Source: an uncultured Clostridium sp.
Lineage (GTDB): Bacteria > Bacillota > Clostridia > Clostridiales > Clostridiaceae
Assembly (NCBI GenBank): GCA_934755305.1
Contig: CAKVLD010000001.1
Location: forward strand, 1 to 64,000
Direction: 5' to 3'
Length of the DNA stretch: 64,000 nucleotides
Position numbers and translations under genes: made by a program. Numbering within the stretch: position 1 is the first letter of the stretch; every line of letters starts with the position of its first letter. Under the pieces are notes generated by a model, which saw only the letters and a program-made list of their open reading frames with translations, was not told the DNA's origin and made no database searches. Positions 27,729 to 35,164 of this stretch are shown piece after piece.

Positions 27729-28529
27729 ATGAGAAGGATAAATGATTTTAGAAATAAAAGAGATAAATATACTATACATAATTTAATGCAGATTATAACT
27801 ATTATAAGTGTTTTGGTATTTGCTATAGCTAATTTTGTTAATAGCAATATATATTCTATGCTAGCATTAATACCTTATAAAGTACTTCAAGGAGAAGTAT
27901 GGAGACTAGTAACATTTATATTCGTAACACCAACATCTCTTTTATTTGCAATATTTGCGTTTTATTTTTATTATTTAGCAGGTGTTGAATTAGAAAGAGA
28001 ATGGGGTAGTTTTAAGTTTAATATGTACTACTTTATTGGAATGATATCTGTTATTATAGTATCTTTTTTAACTAATTCTGTGGCTACTGGGGTCTTTTTG
28101 AATCTATCTTTATTTTTAGCCTATGCAAAGTTATATCCTGATATGGAGATAATGGTTTATTTTATTATACCTGTAAAGATGAAGTACTTAGGATATTTTA
28201 ATTGGTTTCTAATTATTTTGAATTTTATTAAGTATACTTTGAATGGAGATTTAGGCTCGGCTCTCATTGTGATAGTTCCTGTAGTTAATTATTTGGTGTT
28301 TTTTGCAAGAACTAATTATAGAGAAGCTAAAATGAGAAGAAGTTCAGTAATTAGATTAAAAGATTATAGAAAAAAGATGGAATCCGTAAAAAAGGAATAT
28401 AGACATAAATGTGAAGTGTGTGGAATAACTGATGTAGATGATCCTAGTATGGAATTTAGGTATTGTAGTAAATGTACAGGAAAAAAAGGTTATTGTGAAA
28501 AACATATACGCAATCATGAGCATAAATAA
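27729..28529 (+). CDS. Rhomboid-like membrane pseudoprotease with zinc-ribbon tail
   Basis: 266 residues. Six or so membrane helices show the rhomboid layout: GEVWRLVTFIF, then AGVELEREWGSFKFNMYYFIG. The catalytic GxSG is replaced by FLNLSLF and there is no pore histidine, so proteolysis is unlikely. The cytoplasmic tail carries CEVCG, CSKC and YCEKHIRNHEH, a likely zinc site. The start is set at ATG 27729 because GGAGG lies five bases before it; ATG 27717 has no ribosome site. Function unknown. Confidence 0.8.
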   Translation: MRRINDFRNKRDKYTIHNLMQIITIISVLVFAIANFVNSNIYSMLALIPYKVLQGEVWRLVTFIFVTPTSLLFAIFAFYFYYLAGVELEREWGSFKFNMYYFIGMISVIIVSFLTNSVATGVFLNLSLFLAYAKLYPDMEIMVYFIIPVKMKYLGYFNWFLIILNFIKYTLNGDLGSALIVIVPVVNYLVFFARTNYREAKMRRSSVIRLKDYRKKMESVKKEYRHKCEVCGITDVDDPSMEFRYCSKCTGKKGYCEKHIRNHEHK

Positions 28530-28545
28530 ACATTAAATAATTATT

Positions 28546-28587
28546 TATTCTTAAATTAGTGTTTGATATTCTTAAATTAGTGTTTGA
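28546..28587. repeat. Perfect 21-bp tandem duplication
   Basis: A 21-base unit (28546-28566) is repeated exactly at 28567-28587, between the rhomboid-like gene and its terminator. Confidence 0.9.
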
Positions 28588-28623
28588 ATTTTGCAAAAGA
28601 ATATATGCATCAAAAAAATATAT

Positions 28624-28670
28624 GGAGATTGTTACATTAAAAAGTTAGCTAATAGTACAATCTCCTTTTT
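28624..28670 (+). terminator. Terminator after the rhomboid-like gene
   Basis: Stem GGAGATTGT/ACAATCTCC followed by TTTTT. Confidence 0.8.
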
Positions 28671-28675
28671 GCATA

Positions 28676-28715
28676 GAAAAAGACTTCATACTATAGTGGC
28701 ATGATAGTCTTTTTC
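28676..28715. terminator. Bidirectional terminator at the end of the amt-PII gene
   Basis: Stem GAAAAAGACT/AGTCTTTTTC with an inner TCAT/ATGA stem. On the minus strand it ends the amt-PII transcript. Confidence 0.8.
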
Positions 28716-28747
28716 TGTTTAATAATATATCTTTTTAAAATTAAGTA

Positions 28748-30412
28748 TTAGGCATTATCTTGTAGAGCATCAAAGCCTTCTTCACCTGTACGGATTTTAA
28801 TTACATTTTCAACATCGTAAACAAATATTTTACCATCGCCAATGTTACCTGATCTAAGAACTTTTTGTACAGTATCAATAACTGTTTGTACAGGAATTTT
28901 ACATACTACAATTTCAACTTTAACTTTTGGGAGTAAGTGTGTATCAAATTCTACACCACGATAATATTGAGTATGTCCTTTTTGCATTCCACAACCAAGA
29001 GCTTGAACCACTGTTATACCAGTTATTCCAATATTATCAAGAGCAAGCTTTAATATATCAAGTTTATCTTGATTTATTATAATTGCGATCTTAGTCATCT
29101 TATGACTTGTAGATGATTTTTGATTAGTAGAAGTTGTAGCAGCAATTGTTTCATTTGTAATAGCAGGAGAAGTTAAATTAATAGTATTGTTCATTGGCAT
29201 AAAGTCAGCATAACTACTTCTTATACCATGTTCAGTTATATCTAATCCTGAAATTTCTTCTTCTTTAGATACACGTAAGCCAATAGTATTTTTAATAATT
29301 GTAAATACTATTGTCATAGTTATAGTCACCCAAGCGATTACCGCAATTACACCAAGTAATTGAATAGAGAAGAGTTTAATTCCTCCACCATAGAATAAAC
29401 CACCATCTGTAGCAAATAAACCAGTTAATAAAGTACCAGTAGCACCACAACATCCATGTACACCTATAGCACCAACTGGATCATCAATTTTTAATTTTTT
29501 ATCTATAAATTCTATACCAAATACAACTACAAAAGAAGCTATTAAACCTATAAAGAATGCCCCAACTGGACTAACTACATCACAGCCAGCAGTTATTGCA
29601 ACAAGACCTGCTAGAGAACCGTTTAGAGTCATAGATACATCAGGTTTTTTATAACGAATCCACGTAATTATCATAGTAGAAGTAGTAGCAACAGCAGTAG
29701 CAAGGTTAGTAGTTACAAAAATAGATGACATAGAAACTAAAGTATCATCCCCAGTAGCAGAAACAGTAGAACATCCATTAAATCCAAACCAACAGAACCA
29801 AAGTATAAATACACCTAAAGCACCAAGAGTTAAACTGTGACCTGGTATTGCATTAGGAGTTCCGTCTTCTTTGTATTTTCCAATACGAGGTCCAAGAATC
29901 TTAGCACCAATTAATGCAGCAACACCACCAACCATATGAACAGCAGTAGAACCAGCAAAATCATGGAATCCAAGTTGAGCTAGCCAACCTCCACCCCATA
30001 TCCAGTGTCCGGAAATAGGATATACAAAAGCACTTATAATAACGCTATATATGCAATAAGATATAAATTTAGTTCTTTCAGCCATTGCTCCTGAAACTAT
30101 TGTAGCAGCAGTAGCACAGAAAACTGTTTGAAATATTAAAAAAGCATATGTTGGATAAGAAGCAGAATAGTCACCTTGAACAAAAAAATCAAGTCCTCCT
30201 ATAAGCTTACCATCTCCAGCAAACATCAATCCAAAACCAAAAATCCAAAAAACTATAGTTCCTAAAGCAAAGTCCATTAAATTTTTCATAATGATATTAC
30301 CTGCGTTTTTTGCTCTGGTAAAACCAGTTTCAACCATAGCAAAACCAGCTTGCATAAAAAATACTAAAATAGCACCAAGTAATACCCATATTGTATCAAC
30401 AGATGAATACAT
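28748..30412 (-). CDS. Ammonium transporter fused to a PII domain
   Basis: 554 residues: an AmtB channel (about 1-410) joined by a Ser/Thr-rich linker to a complete PII protein (about 440-550). The channel histidines are in STAVHMVGG and GVHGCCG, and the transport-associated SGHWIWGGGW is intact. The PII part has GCGMQKGHTQYYRG and RIRTGE-like KIRTGEEG; T-loop position 51 is Phe, so it is not uridylylated, as expected in Firmicutes. Normally GlnK docks on AmtB from the cytoplasm to block transport; here the regulator is tethered. The start at 30412 follows GGGGGG. Its leader carries an ANTAR-type attenuator at 30435-30478. Confidence 0.93.
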   Translation of the reverse strand: MYSSVDTIWVLLGAILVFFMQAGFAMVETGFTRAKNAGNIIMKNLMDFALGTIVFWIFGFGLMFAGDGKLIGGLDFFVQGDYSASYPTYAFLIFQTVFCATAATIVSGAMAERTKFISYCIYSVIISAFVYPISGHWIWGGGWLAQLGFHDFAGSTAVHMVGGVAALIGAKILGPRIGKYKEDGTPNAIPGHSLTLGALGVFILWFCWFGFNGCSTVSATGDDTLVSMSSIFVTTNLATAVATTSTMIITWIRYKKPDVSMTLNGSLAGLVAITAGCDVVSPVGAFFIGLIASFVVVFGIEFIDKKLKIDDPVGAIGVHGCCGATGTLLTGLFATDGGLFYGGGIKLFSIQLLGVIAVIAWVTITMTIVFTIIKNTIGLRVSKEEEISGLDITEHGIRSSYADFMPMNNTINLTSPAITNETIAATTSTNQKSSTSHKMTKIAIIINQDKLDILKLALDNIGITGITVVQALGCGMQKGHTQYYRGVEFDTHLLPKVKVEIVVCKIPVQTVIDTVQKVLRSGNIGDGKIFVYDVENVIKIRTGEEGFDALQDNA

Positions 30413-30434
30413 ATAAATCCCCCCTAAAATAAAG

Positions 30435-30474
30435 AAAGAGGCGCATTTAATTACTTAATTAAATACACCCCTTT
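30435..30474 (-). terminator. Attenuator terminator in the amt-PII leader
   Basis: On the minus strand, 30474-30457 pairs with 30452-30435 over 18 base pairs around a four-base loop, followed by CTTTATTTTA just before the ribosome site of the amt-PII gene. Its 5' arm includes the loop and 3' side of the ANTAR hairpin at 30465-30478, so the two are mutually exclusive. The T-tract is interrupted. Confidence 0.75.
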
Positions 30475-30478
30475 GTGT
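30465..30478 (-). promoter_or_regulatory. ANTAR-type antiterminator hairpin, amt-PII leader
   Basis: Minus-strand RNA ACAC-[AAAGGG]-GUGU: four base pairs and a six-base loop with A at position 1 and G at position 4. It sits 26 bases behind the glnN stop, so it may be reached by read-through from glnN or by a promoter within the end of glnN. Confidence 0.7.
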
Positions 30479-30503
30479 TAATTTAAATTTTTATATTTGT
30501 AAA

Positions 30504-32603
30504 TTATATTCTGTATATTAAATCAGAATAAGTAGGAATTGGCCAATAATTTTTTCCAACTATTTCTTCAAGTGCATCAGCAGCAGCTCTTGTAGCAGTC
30601 ATAGCAGGAATTACTTGTGATTTGTAGAATGTAGCATTTTCTAATGCATCACTATATTCTTCTACCTTAGTTAATAAAGTATTTAATTTTTCAACTTCTT
30701 CGTATAATTTATTTGCTAAGGTTGAAACTTGAGTTAAAGTACCTTTTTCCATATCACAGCTAGTACTTAAACCAACAGCTTTTTTACTGATAATAGTGTC
30801 AGCTAAATCCTTCATGAATGTATTTACAGCAGGAAGAATTTGCTTTCTAGTCATATCTACAGTAGTTAAAGCTTCTATATTAATAACTTTAGAGTATTCT
30901 TCTAATAGAATTTCATATCTAGCATGCATTTCTACATCAGTATAAATGTTGTGTTTTACAAATAAATCTATATTCTTTTGTTTTATATAGTAAGGAAGAG
31001 CATCTACAGTAGTTTTTAAGTTTAATAAACCTCTTTCTTTAGCTTCTTTTACCCATTCATCTGAATAGTTGTTTCCGTTAAATATAATTCTCTTGTGTTC
31101 ATTTATAGTTTTCTTAATTAATGAATCTAAAGAAGTCTTAAAGTCTTCTTTTCCTTCAAGTTCATCTGCAAATTCACATAAAGCTTCCGCAACTATAGTG
31201 TTTAATATAATGTTTGGACAAGAGATTGAGAAAGTAGAACCTAACATTCTAAATTCGAACTTATTACCTGTAAATGCAAATGGTGATGTTCTATTTCTAT
31301 CAGTTGTATCTTTAAAGAACTTAGGAATAATATCTACACCTAATTCGATTTTTTCTGCTTTTTTTGGAGAGTAAACAGAACCGTTTAAGATTGATTCTAA
31401 TATATCTGTTAATTGGTCTCCTAAGAACATTGAAACTATAGCTGGTGGAGCTTCATTAGCACCTAATCTGTGATCATTTCCTGCGTTAGCTACAGAAATT
31501 CTTAAAAGATCTTGATATTCATCAACTGCTTTTATTATTGCACAAAGGAAAGTTATAAATTGAATATTTTCTTCTGGTTTTTTACCTGGTTCTAAAAGAT
31601 TTTCTCCTTTATCAGTTGAAATAGACCAGTTATTGTGTTTTCCTGAACCGTTTATTCCATCATATGGTTTTTCGTGAAGTAAACAAACTAAATCATGTTT
31701 TAAAGCAACTTTTTTCATTATTTCCATTGTTAATTGATTGTGATCTGTTGCTATATTACTTGAAGTAAATATTGGAGCAAGTTCATGTTGTGCTGGAGCA
31801 ACTTCATTGTGTTTAGTTTTGGCTAAGATACCAAGTTTCCATAATTCTGAATCTAAGTCATCCATGTAGGCAGCAACTCTTGGTTTTATACTTCCAAAGT
31901 AGTGATCGTCCATTTCTTGTCCTTTTGGAGGTTTAGCACCAAATAAAGTTCTACCTGTTAACATTAAATCTAATCTTTGTTCATAGTATTTTTTATCTAC
32001 TAAGAAATATTCTTGTTCTGGTCCAACTGTAGTTGTAACTCTTTTAACATCATCTTTACCAAATAATTTTAAAATTCTTAATACTTGTTTATTTAAAGCT
32101 TCCATTGAACGAAGAAGTGGAGTCTTTTTATCTAAGGCTTCACCAGTATATGAATAGAATACTGTAGGAATACATAAAACATTATCTTTGATAAATGCAT
32201 AAGAAGTTGGGTCCCAAGCAGTATATCCTCTAGCTTCGAAAGTAGCTCTTAAACCACCTGAAGGAAAACTTGAAGCATCTGGTTCACCTTTTATTAATTC
32301 TTTACCAGAGAATTCCATTATTATTGAATCATCTCCAACTGGAGTGATGAAAGCATCATGTTTTTCAGCAGTAACACCAGTCATTGGTTGGAACCAGTGA
32401 GTGAAGTGTGTTACACCTTTTTCAATTGCCCAGTCTTTCATAGCATTTGCTATTACGTTAGCAATTGAAAGATCTAAAGTTGAATTGGTTTCGATAGCCT
32501 TTTTTAAATCTTTATAAGTTTGCTTTGGTAGTCGCTCTTTCATAGTAGTGTCGTTGAAAACCATACTACCAAATAGTTCTGGCAAGTAATTTTTATTTTC
32601 CAT
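30504..32603 (-). CDS. glnN: Type III glutamine synthetase
   Basis: ATP-dependent amidation of glutamate by ammonium. About 700 residues, the size of the GSIII class (type I is about 440). Conserved stretches include GPEQEYFLVDKKYY, NEVAPAQHELAPIF and KHNNWSIS, followed by NAGNDHRLGANEAPPA. The start is set at 32603 because GAGGAGGAATT lies just upstream; an in-frame ATG at 32687 lies inside the leader terminator. Its leader has an ANTAR hairpin/terminator pair, and the amt-PII gene follows behind a second such element, giving a nitrogen-assimilation unit. Confidence 0.95.
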   Translation of the reverse strand: MENKNYLPELFGSMVFNDTTMKERLPKQTYKDLKKAIETNSTLDLSIANVIANAMKDWAIEKGVTHFTHWFQPMTGVTAEKHDAFITPVGDDSIIMEFSGKELIKGEPDASSFPSGGLRATFEARGYTAWDPTSYAFIKDNVLCIPTVFYSYTGEALDKKTPLLRSMEALNKQVLRILKLFGKDDVKRVTTTVGPEQEYFLVDKKYYEQRLDLMLTGRTLFGAKPPKGQEMDDHYFGSIKPRVAAYMDDLDSELWKLGILAKTKHNEVAPAQHELAPIFTSSNIATDHNQLTMEIMKKVALKHDLVCLLHEKPYDGINGSGKHNNWSISTDKGENLLEPGKKPEENIQFITFLCAIIKAVDEYQDLLRISVANAGNDHRLGANEAPPAIVSMFLGDQLTDILESILNGSVYSPKKAEKIELGVDIIPKFFKDTTDRNRTSPFAFTGNKFEFRMLGSTFSISCPNIILNTIVAEALCEFADELEGKEDFKTSLDSLIKKTINEHKRIIFNGNNYSDEWVKEAKERGLLNLKTTVDALPYYIKQKNIDLFVKHNIYTDVEMHARYEILLEEYSKVINIEALTTVDMTRKQILPAVNTFMKDLADTIISKKAVGLSTSCDMEKGTLTQVSTLANKLYEEVEKLNTLLTKVEEYSDALENATFYKSQVIPAMTATRAAADALEEIVGKNYWPIPTYSDLIYRI

Positions 32604-32654
32604 ATTAAAATTCCTCCTCGAAAGATAAAATAAAATCAAATTTAATGTAATAAA

Positions 32655-32700
32655 ATAAAAAAAGACACTGTGTATGCTTAATCTCACACACAGCGCCTTT
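32655..32700 (-). terminator. Attenuator terminator in the glnN leader
   Basis: Minus strand: 32700-32686 pairs with 32675-32661 over 15 consecutive pairs (some G-U), followed by TTTTATTTTA. The 5' arm starts with the six-base loop and 3' side of the ANTAR hairpin at 32690-32705. Confidence 0.85.
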
Positions 32701-32705
32701 GCTGT
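32690..32705 (-). promoter_or_regulatory. ANTAR-type antiterminator hairpin, glnN leader
   Basis: Minus-strand RNA ACAGC-[AAAGGC]-GCUGU: five base pairs, six-base loop with A1 and G4. It begins within about ten bases of the predicted transcript start. Formation removes bases needed for the 15-pair terminator. Confidence 0.8.
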
Positions 32706-32716
32706 TTATAGTAGTT

Positions 32717-32745
32717 AGTATATTACTAAATAATAGAAAATGCAA
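32717..32745 (-). promoter_or_regulatory. glnN promoter
   Basis: Minus strand TTGCAT (32745-32740), 17-base spacer, TATACT (32722-32717); start near 32710, immediately before the ANTAR hairpin. Confidence 0.7.
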
Positions 32746-32817
32746 TACATTTTTGAAAAAAAATAAATAATACTTTTTAAAAAATTTAAGGAATAAAAGA
32801 ATATTAAAAAAATCATA

Positions 32818-32846
32818 TTGACAAAAGTATCTATTGTGACTATTAT
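32818..32846 (+). promoter_or_regulatory. glnA distal promoter (P1)
   Basis: TTGACA (32818-32823), 17-base spacer, TATTAT (32841-32846); predicted start near 32853. It faces away from the glnN promoter about 75 bases to the left. Confidence 0.75.
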
Positions 32847-32864
32847 AGTAATATCATAGATGAA

Positions 32865-32882
32865 GAGAACAAAGACGTTCTT
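32865..32882 (+). promoter_or_regulatory. ANTAR-type antiterminator hairpin, glnA leader
   Basis: RNA GAGAAC-[AAAGAC]-GUUCUU: six pairs (one G-U), six-base loop with A1 and G4, the recognition pattern known for ANTAR proteins. The loop and 3' side (32871-32882) are the whole 5' arm of the next terminator. Confidence 0.82.
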
Positions 32883-32936
32883 ATAATTACTGTTTTTACG
32901 AGTGTTTTGACAGTTTTTTTTAGGGACGTCTTTTTT
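32871..32936 (+). terminator. Attenuator terminator 1 in the glnA leader
   Basis: 32871-32882 pairs with 32922-32933 over 12 consecutive base pairs. An inner stem ACTGT/ACAGT is at 32889-32893 and 32910-32914, and T-rich sequence follows. It is mutually exclusive with the hairpin at 32865-32882. Confidence 0.8.
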
Positions 32937-33004
32937 ATTAAATCATTTATAGATATTCAAAAAAATATTTTTAGTACAGATAAATAATAAAATTTTTACA
33001 TGGC

Positions 33005-33046
33005 AAGTCCATTTTCAATTAGGCTATTTGAAGATGGATTTTTTTT
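33005..33046 (+). terminator. Terminator 2 in the glnA leader
   Basis: 33005-33018 pairs with 33028-33041 over 14 base pairs (two G-U) around a nine-base loop, then a run of T to 33046. A small competing hairpin ATGG-CAAGT-CCAT (33000-33012) overlaps its 5' arm, but its loop has five bases and does not start with A. Confidence 0.85.
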
Positions 33047-33164
33047 GAGGATGGATGTAATTACTTTAGATAAGTTAAATTTATAGTTTTAATTTTTTAT
33101 AATTATATATGTAGTAATTTTTTTTAGGTTAACTATAAATTTATGTAATTTATTTAATAGCTAT

Positions 33165-33192
33165 TTGGACATTATTATATTAGTGATATAAT
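33165..33192 (+). promoter_or_regulatory. glnA proximal promoter (P2)
   Basis: TTGGAC (33165-33170), 16-base spacer, TATAAT (33187-33192). It lies after both leader terminators, so transcripts from it escape attenuation. Confidence 0.6.
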
Positions 33193-33243
33193 AATAAATG
33201 ATTGTTATTGGGTAAATTTTAAAGAACAAAGGGGGCTTTTATA

Positions 33244-34563
33244 ATGGATCAAACAATTGCAGAAGTGTTAGAATTTGTAGAGGAAAATGATATAAAATTT
33301 ATAAAGCTACAGTTTTGTGACATTTTAGGAGAAGTAAAAAATATATCAATTATGGCATCTCAGTTAGAAAAGGCATTTTTATATGGGATAAGTTTTGATG
33401 CTTCATCTATAAAAGGATTTTTGAATATTGAAGAATCAGATTTGTTATTATTCCCAGATCCATCTACACTTAGCATATTGCCTTGGAGACCACAAGAAAG
33501 TAGAGTAGCAAGATTTTTTTGCTATATAAAAACTCCAGAAGGAGAAATATTTGAAGGTGATTCAAGAAGTGTACTTGAAAGAGCTGTAAAAAAGTTGTGG
33601 GATCTTGGATATACTGCTAAAATAGGACCAGAATGTGAATTTTATTTATTTAAAACTGATGATGAAGGAGATCCTATATTAATACCACATGATATTGCAG
33701 GATATTTTGAAGTATCACCTGGGGATAAAGGAGAAAATATTAGAAGAGAAATATGTTTAACTTTAGAAGAAATGGGATTAACTCCAGAAACATCACATCA
33801 TGAATCAGGACCAGGACAAAATGAAATAGATTTTAGGTTTGATAATGCTTTAATTTCAGCAGATAACTGTATAACTTTTAGAAATGTTATAAAAATAATA
33901 TCAAGTTTAAATGGATTACATGCAACATTTATGCCAAAACCATTAATGAATAAAAGTGGATCAGGTCTTCATATTAATTTATCCATAGAAAAGGAAGATG
34001 AAAATTTATTTCATACAGATGGCACTCATTCTAAAGAAGCAGAAAGCTTTATTGCAGGAATAATGGATAGAATGACAGAAATGACAGCTATTTTGAATCC
34101 AACTGTAAATTCATATAAGAGATTTGGAGCTTTTGAAGCACCTAAATATGTAACATGGTCTCATAAAAATAGATCACAACTTATAAGAATTCCAGCATCT
34201 AAAGGTGAATATAGTAGAATGGAATTAAGAAGTGCAGATAGTACTTGTAATCCATATTTAGCTTTTGCTTTATTGATTAATGCAGGAATTGAAGGTATTG
34301 TACAAAAGAAGGTATTACCTAAATCAGTTGAAGGTAATATATATAATATGGAAATTGAAAAAATAGAAAAACTTCCATTGAGTCTAAAAGAAGCTTTAGA
34401 TATAATGGAGAAAAGTGATTTTGTGAAAGAAGTTTTAGGTGAATTTATCTATACAAAATTCTTAAGAAACAAATTTAATGAATGGAAAGATTATGAAAGT
34501 AAATGTACATCACATGATGAAGTGAGTGAATGGGAGATAAATAATTACTTTTATAAACTTTAA
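33244..34563 (+). CDS. glnA: Type I glutamine synthetase
   Basis: Glutamate plus ammonia plus ATP to glutamine. 439 residues, GSI-alpha size without the adenylylation-loop extension. Active-site stretches: SFDASSIKGF, GPECEFYLF, HHESGPGQNEIDFRF and NGLHATFMPKP; NRSQLIRIPASKGEYSRMELR in the C-terminal half. The ribosome site is AGGGGGC. It has a complex leader with two promoters and two terminators, and is followed 28 bases later by an ANTAR regulator without an intervening terminator. Confidence 0.96.
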   Translation: MDQTIAEVLEFVEENDIKFIKLQFCDILGEVKNISIMASQLEKAFLYGISFDASSIKGFLNIEESDLLLFPDPSTLSILPWRPQESRVARFFCYIKTPEGEIFEGDSRSVLERAVKKLWDLGYTAKIGPECEFYLFKTDDEGDPILIPHDIAGYFEVSPGDKGENIRREICLTLEEMGLTPETSHHESGPGQNEIDFRFDNALISADNCITFRNVIKIISSLNGLHATFMPKPLMNKSGSGLHINLSIEKEDENLFHTDGTHSKEAESFIAGIMDRMTEMTAILNPTVNSYKRFGAFEAPKYVTWSHKNRSQLIRIPASKGEYSRMELRSADSTCNPYLAFALLINAGIEGIVQKKVLPKSVEGNIYNMEIEKIEKLPLSLKEALDIMEKSDFVKEVLGEFIYTKFLRNKFNEWKDYESKCTSHDEVSEWEINNYFYKL

Positions 34564-34591
34564 TTAAATTGTTAATCTTAGGAGGTGTTAT

Positions 34592-35161
34592 ATGGATAAA
34601 ATACTGTTAGTATGCAGCTCAGAAAAAGGAACTAAAGTATACACCGAAAACTTGAGGAGTATGGGATATGTTCATATAGACACTGAAAGTAACGGTGGGG
34701 CAGCAAGGAGAAAATTACTAAGTGAAAATTATGAGATAATAATAATAGATACTCCATTAAAAGACGAATTTGGAACTGATATTGCCACTAAGTTTTCTGT
34801 AAGTGGAAATAGTGGAATAATATTAGTGACAAAATCAGAAAAAGCAGATATATTAGCATCGAAAGTTGAGGAATATGGTGTTTTTGTAATACCTAAACCT
34901 TTTACAAGAGCTATTTTTCACCAAGGAATAAGATTTGTATCTACATCGTTAAAAAGATTTAGTAAATTAAGAAATGAGAAAAATAAATTGTTAAAACAAG
35001 TTGATGATATAAAGAAAATAGATAGAGCTAAATGTTTGCTGATTCAATATAAAAGTATGACTGAAGAGCAAGCGCATAGATATTTAGAAAAGCAAGCTAT
35101 GGATTCTAGATTAACTAGAAGAGAAGTAGCTGATAAAATAATAAATTATTTAGGAGTTTAA
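34592..35161 (+). CDS. ANTAR-domain antitermination regulator
   Basis: 189 residues: a receiver-like domain (1-120), a short coiled coil (about 122-142) and an ANTAR RNA-binding domain (143-185, with AKCLLIQYKSMTEEQAHRYL and the helix LTRREVADKII). The receiver keeps the acceptor-position Asp53 and Lys102, but the acidic pair after strand 1 is replaced by CSS (8-10), so ordinary phosphorylation is doubtful. It resembles the GlnR/NitR protein described next to glnA in solventogenic clostridia. It is the obvious candidate to bind the AAAGNN hairpins in the glnA, glnN and amt-PII leaders. GGAGG precedes the ATG; dapF starts three bases after its stop. Confidence 0.9.
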   Translation: MDKILLVCSSEKGTKVYTENLRSMGYVHIDTESNGGAARRKLLSENYEIIIIDTPLKDEFGTDIATKFSVSGNSGIILVTKSEKADILASKVEEYGVFVIPKPFTRAIFHQGIRFVSTSLKRFSKLRNEKNKLLKQVDDIKKIDRAKCLLIQYKSMTEEQAHRYLEKQAMDSRLTRREVADKIINYLGV

Positions 35162-35164
35162 GTT

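Noticed and set aside
31069..31374. Plus-strand frame inside glnN
   Set aside because: Antisense to a highly conserved enzyme; composition is that of a complement frame.
32603..32687. Longer glnN starting at 32687
   Set aside because: The extra N terminus would be translated from the leader terminator, has no ribosome site and is unlike GSIII; the start at 32603 has GAGGAGG.
33000..33012. Second ANTAR hairpin (ATGG-CAAGT-CCAT) overlapping glnA terminator 2
   Set aside because: The loop has five bases and does not begin with A, so it breaks the A1/G4 hexaloop rule. It is kept only as a possible competing structure.
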